DNA of 64,000 nucleotides from contig NZ_KL370832.1 of the NCBI RefSeq assembly GCF_000701905.1, positions 312,994-376,993 of the forward strand, read 5' to 3'. Of this stretch, positions 9,780 to 19,360 are shown piece by piece. Below the pieces are notes generated by a model. That model was not told where the DNA came from and searched no databases. It worked only from the letters and a program-made list of their open reading frames with translations. Positions within the stretch are counted from its first letter, which is position 1. Each line of letters starts with the position of its first letter. Origin of the DNA: Proteiniclasticum ruminis DSM 24773 (GTDB taxonomy: Bacteria; Bacillota; Clostridia; Clostridiales; Clostridiaceae). Position numbers and translations under genes: made by a program.

Positions 9780-12068
9780 ATGAGATTTGGCAGACAGATG
9801 AAACGAATGCTGAAAAAACCAAGAGAAGTAAAGGAGCTGGCCAAGGGATCCATGTTCTTGGTGACGGTGGTTCTTTGTCTTGGTCTTATCATCATGTCCA
9901 GAGGCATCGAAGACTATTTTGTCTCTGACCTGAAGGCCAATGCGCAAAATCTTGCGAGGGGCTATACCCATAGCCTCCGGAAAACTGTGGAGGCCAGCTC
10001 TGCAGTGCGCGCGCTCATAAACGAGAAGCTGCGCTACGGAGTGGACCTTGTTTCCACCCTTTCAGGTGACTTTTCCAATGAGGATCTGAGAAAGATCGCC
10101 AGGGAAATTGATGTGGATGAGATTGATGTCTACAGCCCTAAAGGGGAGATTCTCTATTCCAGCATCAGTTCTTATCTGGGGTGGATTGCGCCAAAGGGTC
10201 ATCCGGTACAGCAGTTCATCTCGTCCAGTCTTTCCTTTCACGTGGACCCTCTGAGAGAAAATACCATCAGCAGCCAACTGGTGCTCTATGGATACCAGAG
10301 ACTGGAAGATGGAAGGGTCATTCAGGTGGGGATCAGCGCAAAGCATCTGGAAGGACTTCTTACGGGATTTGAACTGGACCGTATGTTGAATGAAATGAAG
10401 GATGATGAGGATGTTTCCTATGTGACCTACATAGACCAGAACCGGATTGTCCTAGGCAGCAGCACCGGCAGAGCGTCCGGCAGCTATCTTCCTAAAAAAG
10501 AGCAGAAAAACAGCCTCATCGATTCACTGCGCGGAGGTCAGATTCAGGCAGCCCCTGTGGACGCTATTTATGAGCTGGAGGAGCCTGTCCTCATGGAAGG
10601 CGTGGAAGCAGGCAGACTTGTCATTGGGCTTTCACTGGAAAGAACCATCAAAGAGATCGAAAAACTCAACCGGATTTTCACCGTGGTCTTTGTGATGATC
10701 TATCTTGCAGCCATTCTGATGCTGTATCTGTATCATTACAAAAGTGCCAGGCTCCATACCATGGCCTATGAGGACGAGGTGACAAAACTTCCGAACCTCA
10801 AATATTTCCGCAGCGAATTGGAGTATCTCCTCATATCCAAGAGAAAAGAAAAACTTGCTGTGATTCTGGTTCAGCTGCCCAGGTTCTCCAAAATCAGCAT
10901 GGCACGTGGGCATGAACAGGGAGAGCGCCTATTGGAAGAAATGGGGAGAGAATTCAGCCATTTGGAAGGGGAGAATCTTTCGTTTTTCAAGCACTCTGAT
11001 GAGAAGTTTCTGATTCTTGTAAAAAACTATGAGAGTCCGGAGGAACTGATAGAACTGCTGGCAAACCTTGCCACGATTTCTCCTTCTGGAGAGTCGGAGC
11101 AGGAGTCCCGATACAGCACATTGCGGTTTGGCGTTGTGGAGATCAAAGACCAAAGCACCACACCTGGTAAAGTGCTGAAGGATGCGCTCATTGCCCTGAA
11201 TCATGCAAAGCTTCATCAGAGTCTATATTTCAGCTTTTTTGATCAGGACATGGAGCGGAAAGTGGACCGGGAAACCAAACTGGAGGCAGAGCTGAGACAG
11301 GTGCTGAAGAAAAAGGACGAGGAATCGGTCTATCTTCTGTATCAGCCCATCATCGGGAAACATGGCAGCGAAATCTCTTCAGTGGAAGCGCTGGCTAGAA
11401 TGAAGAGTCCTTCTCTAGGAGACGTGTCACCACTGGAATTCATCGATGTGGCGGAGAAAAATGGACTCATCGGTCCATTGGGCATGAGGATTCTTGAAAA
11501 AGCCTGCGCCTTCTCAAACACACTAAAGCAGCAGGGCATTTCTTTGAAGATCTCTGTGAATCTGTCTGGTCTTCAGATTCTGGAAGATGACTTTATCCGG
11601 CAAGTCCGGGAGGTGCTGAAAGAGAACGATGTTTCAGCGGGTTCTCTTTCTCTGGAGATTACAGAATCGGTATTTTTAGGCAATTACGACATCATCAATG
11701 AGAAGCTGAAGACTTTGCGGGAAATGGGCATGACCATTTCCATCGACGACTTCGGCACAGGGTATTCCTCCTTTGCGCGGCTGAAAGAGCTCCATGTAGA
11801 TGGCGTCAAAATCGACCGCTATTTTATCAGTAGAATCACTCATCTTCCGGAAGAGGAGCTCATCACCTCGGACATCATCAGAATGGTGCACCGCTATGGA
11901 CTCTATACGGTGGCAGAAGGTGTGGAAACGGAAGAGGAGCTTTCTTATCTTCAAAGAGAAGGCTGTGAGTTCATTCAGGGGTATTACTACAGCAAACCGC
12001 TTCCTGAAGGGGAGCTGATCCAGTATTGGAGGAATTTTAAAATGAGAAGTGGGAAGGATAGAGTGTAA
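9780..12068 (+). CDS. Membrane sensor, degenerate GGDEF, EAL phosphodiesterase (paralog 3)
   Basis: Same layout as the neighbouring paralogs: a first helix near residues 22-42, an extracellular sensor with GW..PKGHP and RVIQVG, a second helix near 295-317, a GGDEF-like domain with SDEKF, and an EAL domain. The EAL motifs VEALARM, SLEITES, DDFGTG, VKIDRYF and AEGVET are intact, so phosphodiesterase activity is expected. This copy is the most diverged in its GGDEF part. Its stop codon abuts the next start codon (TAAATG), which indicates translational coupling to the HD-GYP protein that follows. Confidence 0.88.
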   Translation: MRFGRQMKRMLKKPREVKELAKGSMFLVTVVLCLGLIIMSRGIEDYFVSDLKANAQNLARGYTHSLRKTVEASSAVRALINEKLRYGVDLVSTLSGDFSNEDLRKIAREIDVDEIDVYSPKGEILYSSISSYLGWIAPKGHPVQQFISSSLSFHVDPLRENTISSQLVLYGYQRLEDGRVIQVGISAKHLEGLLTGFELDRMLNEMKDDEDVSYVTYIDQNRIVLGSSTGRASGSYLPKKEQKNSLIDSLRGGQIQAAPVDAIYELEEPVLMEGVEAGRLVIGLSLERTIKEIEKLNRIFTVVFVMIYLAAILMLYLYHYKSARLHTMAYEDEVTKLPNLKYFRSELEYLLISKRKEKLAVILVQLPRFSKISMARGHEQGERLLEEMGREFSHLEGENLSFFKHSDEKFLILVKNYESPEELIELLANLATISPSGESEQESRYSTLRFGVVEIKDQSTTPGKVLKDALIALNHAKLHQSLYFSFFDQDMERKVDRETKLEAELRQVLKKKDEESVYLLYQPIIGKHGSEISSVEALARMKSPSLGDVSPLEFIDVAEKNGLIGPLGMRILEKACAFSNTLKQQGISLKISVNLSGLQILEDDFIRQVREVLKENDVSAGSLSLEITESVFLGNYDIINEKLKTLREMGMTISIDDFGTGYSSFARLKELHVDGVKIDRYFISRITHLPEEELITSDIIRMVHRYGLYTVAEGVETEEELSYLQREGCEFIQGYYYSKPLPEGELIQYWRNFKMRSGKDRV

Positions 12069-14459
12069 ATGAAAATGAGTCTCCTCAGTATCACAAATCA
12101 GGTGATGCCCATGGAAGTGATGGTGATCATGATCGCCGCTGCCTTGGGTATTCTGGTTTTTCACACCATGCGTTTCCGGGGCAGAAGAAAAGAATGCACA
12201 GAGTATGTGAATCTGGCGCTGGATTTTTTTGAAGCCGATCACCGGTTTTTAACCTTTAAAGACGAAGAGAAGAGGTATTTTATGGTGAACCGGGCATTTC
12301 TCCTTCTTCATGGAAAGGAGAAAGAAGACTTCATCGGTAAAACAGATTGGGAGCTTCAGAGAAATGACCTGGCAGAAGCTCTGGAAAGAATGGATGACCA
12401 TGTCCTTACCACGGGCACTTCCCTGGAGGAAGTGGTTTATGCCAAGGAGAGGGTCTACAGGATAAGGAAGTTTCCTGTGAGGCTTCCAGGTCAAAAGGCG
12501 GGTATCGGCATCAATGCGGAGGACATCACAGAAGACATAGCCTATGAGAAAGAGCTTGCAAGGATCATCCGGCGAAATGAGATCCTTGTCAGCGCCTTTG
12601 CCAAAGACTTTGACTCCTCCCATGAGCAGCTTGACTATGTGCTCTATCAGGCGCTGGAGCTTACAGGGTCTGATTATGGCTATATTTATCTCTTTGATGA
12701 AAAGGAAAAGTTTTTCTCCTTGGAGAATTTTGCGGTGAAAGGGAAAGTATCCTCCAAAAGAAGGACCTATAAACAGAACTACCGCCTGGAGAATATGGGG
12801 CTTTGGAGTCAGTCTGTGAGAACCAAAGAAGCCCACATCTTCAACCGAGAAAAACGTACTGCGAGGAATATGGTGGAGGAAGAATACTTCAACCTCATGA
12901 CTGTGCCCGTGATTCTGGAAGACCAGGTGGTGGCCGTGGTGGGTGTTGCGAACAATCCCAAGGGGTATACTAAAACGGATGCAGAAGAGCTTTCCCTTCT
13001 TATGATTGGTGTATGGAACGCAAAAGACCGCCGTGAGTTCACTCTGGCTCTCCGGGATATAAATTCAGACCTTCTGGAGAACAAGGAGAAACTGACTCTC
13101 ATATTAAACTCTTCAGCCGACGGCATCTACGGCATGGACACGGAAGGAAACTTCACCTTCATCAACCAGAGTGCCCTGTCCATTTTAGGGTATGAGAAGG
13201 TGTCAGATCTCATCGGTAAAAACTGTCATGAGATGATTCATCATAAACGTAAGGATGGTACGGTGTATCCTGAAGAGGAATGCAGAATCTATGATGCCAT
13301 TCCCAAGGGGGAAACCGTCACCTGCGAGGATGAGGTGTTCCTCAGAAAAGACGGCACTTCATTCTCTGTGCAGTACTCTGCCCATCCCCAAATAAGAGAC
13401 GGCAAGATCATTGGTGCGGTGATTACCTTTTCTGACATCACAGAAAGAAAGAAGCAGGAAGAAGAAGTGCTCTATCTCACCTATCATGATCCACTGACAG
13501 GACTCTACAACCGGGCGTATCTGGATAAGGTATATCCGGATCTGGAAGAGGAGGAGAACTACCCCATGAGTGTGGTGGTGGGGGATGTCAATGGTCTGAA
13601 GCTTTCCAATGATATCTTCGGTCATCAGCGGGGAGATCAGTTCCTTAAGCGCATCGCAGAGGTGATCAAGCACAGCATCCGGGAGGAGGATCTGGTCTTT
13701 CGGGTAGGGGGAGATGAGTTTTATCTCTTCCTGAGAAATACACGGGAAGAAGACGCAAGGGTCGTCATGAACAGGATTCAGAAGGCTGTGGAGATGGAAG
13801 ATTTCCAAGGCGTCCGGGGCAGCATTTCCTTGGGGCTTTCGGTGAAAGCGGACGATCTTATGACCCTGGAGGAAGTGCTGAGTGATGCGGAGAAGAATAT
13901 GTACCGGGAAAAGACGCTGCGGGCAAAAATGGAAGGAAAAAGGCAGCTGTCTTATCTCATTTCGGAGCTCATGAACTATCCCAAAGAAAGAGCCCATGCG
14001 GAAAACACAAGAAAGTATGCCAGAGCCATTGGCGAAACGCTCCAGCTGAAGCCGGATGAGCTGAAAGCTCTGGAGGATGCGGCCTATCTACATGACGTGG
14101 GGAAAATTCCCACACTTCTTGGAAAAAATAAAGGGGAACTGGGCTTCTATCCCACCCGAAAGGACCATGCGGTCATCGGCTACAGAATCCTGAACTCCTT
14201 TGAGGAGACCGCTGACATCGCAAAAGCTGTCCTGTCCCATCATGAGAAATGGAACGGCACAGGCTATCCCAAAGGGCTCACCGGAGAGGAGATTCCTCTT
14301 ATTTCTCGAATCATCGCCGTAGCAGAGAAGTTTGACAGGCTCACGGGCATCAGTTATGGAAAGCCCATCTCTATAGAAGAAGCGCTTCATCACCTGGACC
14401 AGGAAAAAGGGGAGACTCTGGACCCGAAGGTTGTGAACGCTTTAAAAGAAGCAGTCTGA
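12069..14459 (+). CDS. PAS-GAF-PAS-GGDEF-HD-GYP cyclic-di-GMP enzyme
   Basis: A membrane helix at about residues 13-33 is followed by PAS (about 50-160), GAF (about 180-325), PAS (about 340-460), GGDEF with an intact FRVGGDEF signature (about 465-625) and a C-terminal HD-GYP domain. The HD-GYP domain has HDVGK and HHEKWNGTGYP. Both a cyclase and a phosphodiesterase of the HD-GYP type are thus encoded in one chain. The start lies directly after the stop of the upstream EAL gene. Unlike the four paralogs around it, its GGDEF motif is canonical, so it could be the local cyclic-di-GMP producer. Its sensor domains are likely cytoplasmic. Confidence 0.9.
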   Translation: MKMSLLSITNQVMPMEVMVIMIAAALGILVFHTMRFRGRRKECTEYVNLALDFFEADHRFLTFKDEEKRYFMVNRAFLLLHGKEKEDFIGKTDWELQRNDLAEALERMDDHVLTTGTSLEEVVYAKERVYRIRKFPVRLPGQKAGIGINAEDITEDIAYEKELARIIRRNEILVSAFAKDFDSSHEQLDYVLYQALELTGSDYGYIYLFDEKEKFFSLENFAVKGKVSSKRRTYKQNYRLENMGLWSQSVRTKEAHIFNREKRTARNMVEEEYFNLMTVPVILEDQVVAVVGVANNPKGYTKTDAEELSLLMIGVWNAKDRREFTLALRDINSDLLENKEKLTLILNSSADGIYGMDTEGNFTFINQSALSILGYEKVSDLIGKNCHEMIHHKRKDGTVYPEEECRIYDAIPKGETVTCEDEVFLRKDGTSFSVQYSAHPQIRDGKIIGAVITFSDITERKKQEEEVLYLTYHDPLTGLYNRAYLDKVYPDLEEEENYPMSVVVGDVNGLKLSNDIFGHQRGDQFLKRIAEVIKHSIREEDLVFRVGGDEFYLFLRNTREEDARVVMNRIQKAVEMEDFQGVRGSISLGLSVKADDLMTLEEVLSDAEKNMYREKTLRAKMEGKRQLSYLISELMNYPKERAHAENTRKYARAIGETLQLKPDELKALEDAAYLHDVGKIPTLLGKNKGELGFYPTRKDHAVIGYRILNSFEETADIAKAVLSHHEKWNGTGYPKGLTGEEIPLISRIIAVAEKFDRLTGISYGKPISIEEALHHLDQEKGETLDPKVVNALKEAV

Positions 14460-14466
14460 TGGAAAT

Positions 14467-14512
14467 AGAAGCAGTGCACAGTCCTTTTTAGGGTAAAGCG
14501 CTGCTTCTTTTC
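14467..14512 (+). terminator. Probable intrinsic terminator
   Basis: AGAAGCAGTGC (14467-14477) pairs with GCGCTGCTTCT (14498-14508) with one G-U pair. A short T run follows. Confidence 0.65.
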
Positions 14513-14671
14513 ATTGGGGCACTTTACTATTTTTCACTCTGCTTTTCTTAAGAAGCTTTTCTCAAGTGAGTTCTTCTAAGATAAAAACCATATCAATTTC
14601 CTAGCATACTATGATAAAATACCTGTAAGTGCGAAAAACTGGAAAGCTGTAGGGAAAGGAGCTGGAACCTG

Positions 14672-16990
14672 ATGATACGAAGCAAGATTTCAAAAACCCA
14701 TATTAAGCTGTTTTTACTCTCTTCACTGGTGCTCACGGGGATCTTCCTGTTTCTGGGATATCTCATGCTGAGCAGTATAGAGCGGTATGCGTTCCAAGAG
14801 AAAATGAAAAGCTCGGTGAATACCGCAAAAGCCTATTCCTATAGTGTGTCCAAGAACATCGCGGCCAGGGATGCGCTCATCACTCTTCTGAATGAAAAGA
14901 TTGAGATTGCCGGAGAGACCCTTCTCATCCATGGGGGCCTTGTGGAGGAGAATCTGACAGAACTTGCCGAAGATCTTAAGGTGGATACCATCGATCTTTA
15001 TAACTCGGAAGGCGTCATTATTGCCTCCACGATTCCTGAAAACATTGGATGGACAATCTACGAGGGGCATCCGGTGTACAGCTTCTATAAGAGCAGTGAA
15101 CGAAGCTATGTGGAAGAGATCAGAACCGACACCATATCCGGACTGGATTTTAAATTTGGGTACTTCCGCCTCCAGGATGGCGGGTTTTTCCAGGTGGGGG
15201 TATCTGCGGAATCCATCAATGAGTTCATCAGCAGTTTTGCCCTCATGGAAGCGTTTGGGGAAATCAAGAAGAGCAATGCCCTCACTTGCCTCTGCTTCAT
15301 CGATCCCTCCCATAGCGTGGTGGCAAGCACCGATCCGGACAATGTGTCCAAGGTGGTCACAGATCCAGAGGTGTTGGAACTCCTAGAGAGAAATATAGAA
15401 AGCGGTAAACTTTTTAACGTAGAGGATCGGGAAGTCTACCAGACCTATGTCCCCATCTATCATGAAGAGGAAAGAATTGGGACCCTCATGGTGGGAGAAG
15501 ACTTCACCTCCACCAGAAGACTCATAGACAGAGTCTCCTACGCGGGCATCGTGATTTTAGTGTCCCTTTATGCTGGTATTATTTTCCTTCTTCTGTCTAC
15601 CCAGAGAAAGAACAAGGAGCTTCTGGAAGCTGCGTACTTTGATGAAGCGTCAGAGCTGCCGAACCAGAGGCTTTTACGGGAGATTCTGGAGGAAAGACGG
15701 ATGGGGGAAGAGCCGAAGAAGCAGGCAGTGGTATTAATACAGTCTTTGGAGTATAAGAATCTTCATCATGAATACGGCAATGAGCACCTGAAAGATTTGG
15801 TGAAAGTCATGGTGAAGCGGATCACCGAAGAATGCAGATTCTCTGTGCAGGTCTTCAGCTATACAGAAGACCGGTTCCTGGTGCTAGTGGAAGACTATGA
15901 GTCTAAAAATGAGCTGGTGGCCCTCACAAAGGAAATCACCAAGGTCATGGAGCTTCCTGTAAGAACCACCAAGGGTATCGACATCCTGAAGGTGAAATTC
16001 GGCATCACAGAGATCAAGCAAGATAACGCCCAAAGAAGTCTGGACCGAATTCTGAAAGAAGCTTCTGTGGCTCTTTCCACCATCAGCAAAGCAGATAAGG
16101 TGAACTATGCCTTCTTCTCTGAGCTTTCCGGAAGAAAACTTCAGATGGAGGAAGTGGTGGAGCAGGAACTGAGAAGCGTCATTGCTGATGATTACATGAC
16201 CTCTTTTTATCTGGTATTCCAGCCTCTGGTATCCATGGAAGATGGATCCATTGTGGCCTTTGAGGCTTTGTCGAGATTCGTCTCCAAGAAGTACGGCGAG
16301 ATTCCTCCGGTGAAGTTTATTGAGATTGCGGAAAAGAAGGATCTCATTTTGCCCATCGGTAAAATCATCCTGACAAAGGCTTGCCGATATGCAAAAAAAC
16401 TGAAAGACAAAGGCTATGGCCATATCAGAGTCTCAGTGAATATTTCTGGTCTTCAGATCCTCAGTGAGGAGTTTCTGGATGATACGCTGAAAACCATGGA
16501 AAAAGAGCAGGTGGACGGTAGCAGCCTTATGTTTGAAATCAGTGAGAATTCCCTGGTGGACCATGTGGATACCTTAAACGAGAAGCTTCAGGTGCTTCGG
16601 GAGAAGGGGGTTCTTATTTCTCTGGACAACTTCGGTGTAGGATCTTCCTCTCTACATCATCTGAAAGGACTTCGTGTGGATATGCTGAAAATTGACAAGC
16701 TCTTCATTGGTCCTCTGTCCAAAGGAGACCCTTCCACCCTCATCACCAAGGACATCATCAACATGGCAAAAGGCATGGGTCTTCAGGTGGTGGCAGAAGG
16801 TGTGGAGGAAGAAGGTCAGCTGGATTACCTCGCTAAGCATTCCTGCGATCTGGTCCAGGGGTATCTGTTGAGTTCGCCGCTGGAAGAGGAGGAGGCAAAT
16901 CTTCTGCTCATTGCGAGCCCTTTCGTCCTATGGCCGAAGGTCATGGAGAAAAACAGGATCTATCATGGAACAGCCAGTCAGGAAAGCTAA
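14672..16990 (+). CDS. Membrane sensor, degenerate GGDEF, altered EAL protein (paralog 4)
   Basis: A paralog of the other sensor-EAL genes: extracellular sensor with GW..YEGHP and GFFQVG between two helices, then a GGDEF-like domain with TEDRF, then EAL. The EAL domain is altered. FEALSRF and AEGVEE are present, but the usual DDFGTG is DNFGVG and the ELEITES-type motif reads FEISEN. The second Asp of DDFGTG normally binds a catalytic metal, so phosphodiesterase activity is probably reduced or lost and the protein may bind c-di-GMP as a sensor. ATG 14672 is preceded by AAAGGAG. It is the last c-di-GMP gene before the pilus operon. Confidence 0.87.
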   Translation: MIRSKISKTHIKLFLLSSLVLTGIFLFLGYLMLSSIERYAFQEKMKSSVNTAKAYSYSVSKNIAARDALITLLNEKIEIAGETLLIHGGLVEENLTELAEDLKVDTIDLYNSEGVIIASTIPENIGWTIYEGHPVYSFYKSSERSYVEEIRTDTISGLDFKFGYFRLQDGGFFQVGVSAESINEFISSFALMEAFGEIKKSNALTCLCFIDPSHSVVASTDPDNVSKVVTDPEVLELLERNIESGKLFNVEDREVYQTYVPIYHEEERIGTLMVGEDFTSTRRLIDRVSYAGIVILVSLYAGIIFLLLSTQRKNKELLEAAYFDEASELPNQRLLREILEERRMGEEPKKQAVVLIQSLEYKNLHHEYGNEHLKDLVKVMVKRITEECRFSVQVFSYTEDRFLVLVEDYESKNELVALTKEITKVMELPVRTTKGIDILKVKFGITEIKQDNAQRSLDRILKEASVALSTISKADKVNYAFFSELSGRKLQMEEVVEQELRSVIADDYMTSFYLVFQPLVSMEDGSIVAFEALSRFVSKKYGEIPPVKFIEIAEKKDLILPIGKIILTKACRYAKKLKDKGYGHIRVSVNISGLQILSEEFLDDTLKTMEKEQVDGSSLMFEISENSLVDHVDTLNEKLQVLREKGVLISLDNFGVGSSSLHHLKGLRVDMLKIDKLFIGPLSKGDPSTLITKDIINMAKGMGLQVVAEGVEEEGQLDYLAKHSCDLVQGYLLSSPLEEEEANLLLIASPFVLWPKVMEKNRIYHGTASQES

Positions 16991-17200
16991 AATAGGAATG
17001 TTCATATCTAAAGCGCAGACTAAAGATGTGAAAGAACCTGTGAACAGTCTTCATTGGGTGATACCACTTTGAAATCGTCATATTTCGTGATGATTCCTGA
17101 TAAGTAGCTAATGAGGTTACAAGAGTTGTATATAATTAAAAATCATTGAATATGAATTCCGGTTTTTATTCGATTTTCCGCTAAAATAATGAACGTTCTG

Positions 17201-17230
17201 TTGATAATGATTCTGATACAATGGTATAAT
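17201..17230 (+). promoter_or_regulatory. Sigma-A promoter upstream of the pilus operon
   Basis: TTGATA (17201-17206), an 18-base spacer and TATAAT (17225-17230). It lies about 285 bases before pilD. Confidence 0.65.
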
Positions 17231-17379
17231 CAATATATAATTCACTGGAAGAGTAATAAACCACATAAACGGCATAAATCCATAGATAAAGATATCCATG
17301 AAGCGCATAGAGAAGAGGAATAGACGATTATTTTCGTAGGATAGTTTCTAAATGTGCTGAGTGGATTTGTTTAGAAGAA

Positions 17380-17409
17380 GAACATACAGAGATGTTCAAT
17401 AATTTTTTT
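17380..17409 (+). terminator. Terminator-like hairpin inside the pilus leader
   Basis: GAACAT (17380-17385), a six-base loop and ATGTTC (17392-17397), then seven T at 17403-17409. The stem can be lengthened by GAAGAA with TTCTTC across the T run. It sits between the promoter and pilD, so it may attenuate the operon or end a short RNA. Confidence 0.55.
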
Positions 17410-17517
17410 CTTCAGAATTCTCAAAGAGTTTCTGTTGATTTTTAGAAAGATTAAATCTGCTTCCGCATTTTTACGAAAGAAGCAGGGACAAAAGAACAGA
17501 TTTAGCAGGAGGGCGCC

Positions 17518-18288
17518 ATGCATCCATTGATACTTGTTTATACTTTCATCTTAGGCACACTCATCGGATCTTTTCTCAATGTGGTGGTGTACAGAGTACC
17601 CCGGGAGGAATCCTTAAGTTTTCCTCCATCCCACTGTCCGTCCTGCAATACAAGGCTGAAGGCCTATGATCTGGTTCCGGTAGTGAGCTACCTATTTCTT
17701 GGGGGGAAATGCAGAACCTGTAAAACCGCAATTTCCATCCGGTATCCTCTGGTGGAAATGCTTACTGGACTGCTCTTTCTTGTGACGGTGATAAAGTTTG
17801 GCGTCAGCTTGGAAGGACTGAAGTATCTTCTGGTCATTGCGCTCCTTCTTCCTGTTGCACTCATCGACTATGACCACACCATCATTCCAGACCGGCTGAA
17901 TGTGGGGATATTTCTCACAGCGCTGATCTTCCTTCTATTGGAAGTGTATCTCGGAAACGCAGCCTTCAGGGATTTATTGAATCCTCTCTATGGCATGGTT
18001 CTCGGAGGCGGGTTTTTCCTTTTCATCGCGGTGGTGACAAAAGGAGCCATGGGCGGAGGGGATATCAAGCTCATGGCAGCACTTGGGTTTCTTTTTGGAA
18101 CAGCAAACACGCTGCTTCTCATGTTTCTCTCTTTCGTATTAGGCGGATTTCTATCATCGCTCCTACTTCTACTGAAGATCAAGAAACGGAAAGACTACAT
18201 TCCATTTGGACCTTTCATCTGCGCGTCAGCGCTGCTGGTGATTTTTTATGGTGAACCGATTCTATCGTGGTACTTGAATATTGGATAA
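17518..18288 (+). CDS. pilD: Prepilin leader peptidase/N-methyltransferase PilD
   Basis: A 256-residue multi-pass membrane protein of the A24 family. It cleaves the type IV prepilin leader after Gly and methylates the new N-terminus. The N-terminal methylase part has the two CxxC pairs (CPSC and CRTC). The aspartate protease motifs are DYDHTIIPD and GGGDIK. AGGAGGGCGCC precedes the ATG. It is first in the pilus operon and its end overlaps the upstream part of the pilM reading frame, pointing to co-transcription. Its substrates are the pilin and pseudopilins at 25380, 29256 and 30341. Confidence 0.95.
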   Translation: MHPLILVYTFILGTLIGSFLNVVVYRVPREESLSFPPSHCPSCNTRLKAYDLVPVVSYLFLGGKCRTCKTAISIRYPLVEMLTGLLFLVTVIKFGVSLEGLKYLLVIALLLPVALIDYDHTIIPDRLNVGIFLTALIFLLLEVYLGNAAFRDLLNPLYGMVLGGGFFLFIAVVTKGAMGGGDIKLMAALGFLFGTANTLLLMFLSFVLGGFLSSLLLLLKIKKRKDYIPFGPFICASALLVIFYGEPILSWYLNIG

Positions 18289-18304
18289 AAGGGGGCAGAG
18301 ATCT

Positions 18305-19351
18305 ATGTTTAGCAGTGGAGATAAAGAAAGAATTGTCATAGAGGTGGGCGCTGGTTTGACCAAAGTGCTGGTGGGCACTTCCGCTGGAAAGAAAAAGCGT
18401 GGCGGTACTGGCGGGGAAAGCCTCCTCATTAAAGACACCTTTTCATTGAGAACCCCGAAAGGCAGATTGCCGGAAACTTCCACCTATTCGGATATGGACA
18501 AAACCTATACACCGGAGTTTGACAGAGCGGCGCTTCTAAAAGAAATCAGTGAAAAGCTCAGACAGAAGAAGATCAAAGCGGAGGAAGTCATCATCACTGT
18601 GGGGGACCGGTCTGTGGTATCCAGAGAAATGGTGCTGCCCAAGGTGGAGGAGGACAAGCTGAAAGGCATTGTCAGTTACGAGCTTCAGGAGTTTCTCCCC
18701 ATCGATCCGAAGCAGTATCTCATCGATTTCAAAGTGGTGGAAGAGGTGAAGGTAGGAGAACTGGATAAGTATAAGCTCATCGTGGCAGCACTTCCAAAGA
18801 AGGAAGGACAGTTTTATCATGGGTTTGTCCAGGAACTTGGCAAAGAGCCTTTTGCGCTGGACCTTACGTCCAACGCCATTTCCAAACTCTTTGACCGGAA
18901 TCTGAAAATCAACGGAAGGGTCAGAGACCTGGAAAAGGAAACCTATGCTTACATTGACATCGGAGATGCCAGTATCAAGCTGCACATTCTGGAAAAGGGC
19001 ATTCTGAAGTTCACCCGTACCATTGAAGGTGGAATCCAGAACATTAATGGTGCATATGAGGACAAGATTCTGGAGAGTGATGAGTCTTTAGACTATATCA
19101 GGAAATGGATTGGTTCCTTGGAGCAAATGTTCAAATTCTATACCAGCCGTGAAATGAACCGCAGAATTGACCATATTTTCCTTTATGGCGGCGGGACGCT
19201 CATTCCGAATATCGAAAAGCACTTCTCAGATCTCACAGGAGTTTCCGCTGAAATCATCAAGGAGATCGAGAATGTGGAGCTGCATAAGGATTGTGCTTAT
19301 TTTCCATTGCCGCTGTTTCTTAATACCGCAGCATCCTTAATCAGAAGGTAG
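18305..19351 (+). CDS. pilM: Type IV pilus assembly protein PilM
   Basis: An actin-like cytoplasmic ATPase of the PilM family (348 residues) with early nucleotide-binding motifs (IEVGAGLTKVLVG), a KEEVIIT-type central part and a late GGGTLIPNI loop. It connects to the N-terminal tail of PilN in the pilus inner-membrane platform. ATG 18305 follows AGGGGG by about nine bases. An in-frame TTG at 18281 lies inside the end of pilD and has no ribosome binding site. It is the second gene of the operon. Confidence 0.88.
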   Translation: MFSSGDKERIVIEVGAGLTKVLVGTSAGKKKRGGTGGESLLIKDTFSLRTPKGRLPETSTYSDMDKTYTPEFDRAALLKEISEKLRQKKIKAEEVIITVGDRSVVSREMVLPKVEEDKLKGIVSYELQEFLPIDPKQYLIDFKVVEEVKVGELDKYKLIVAALPKKEGQFYHGFVQELGKEPFALDLTSNAISKLFDRNLKINGRVRDLEKETYAYIDIGDASIKLHILEKGILKFTRTIEGGIQNINGAYEDKILESDESLDYIRKWIGSLEQMFKFYTSREMNRRIDHIFLYGGGTLIPNIEKHFSDLTGVSAEIIKEIENVELHKDCAYFPLPLFLNTAASLIRR

Positions 19352-19360
19352 GTGACGTGG

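Larger units (their letters stand above)
16991..17517 (+). other. Long AT-rich leader/intergenic region before the pilus operon
   Basis: No convincing gene. It contains a promoter (17201-17230), a terminator-like hairpin (17380-17409) and, near 17450-17505, overlapping hairpin options: CTGCTTC with GAAGCAG, or AAATCTG with CAGATTT. These lie just before the pilD ribosome binding site. I do not recognise a GEMM (c-di-GMP) riboswitch here. Confidence 0.6.

Noticed and set aside
17299..17340. A 13-codon leader peptide in the pilus leader
   Set aside because: No ribosome binding site precedes the ATG, and the codons do not suggest attenuation control.
16991..17517. A c-di-GMP (GEMM) riboswitch in the pilus leader, expected from the context
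   Set aside because: None of the conserved GEMM class I segments could be found by eye. The hairpins seen are of a different type.
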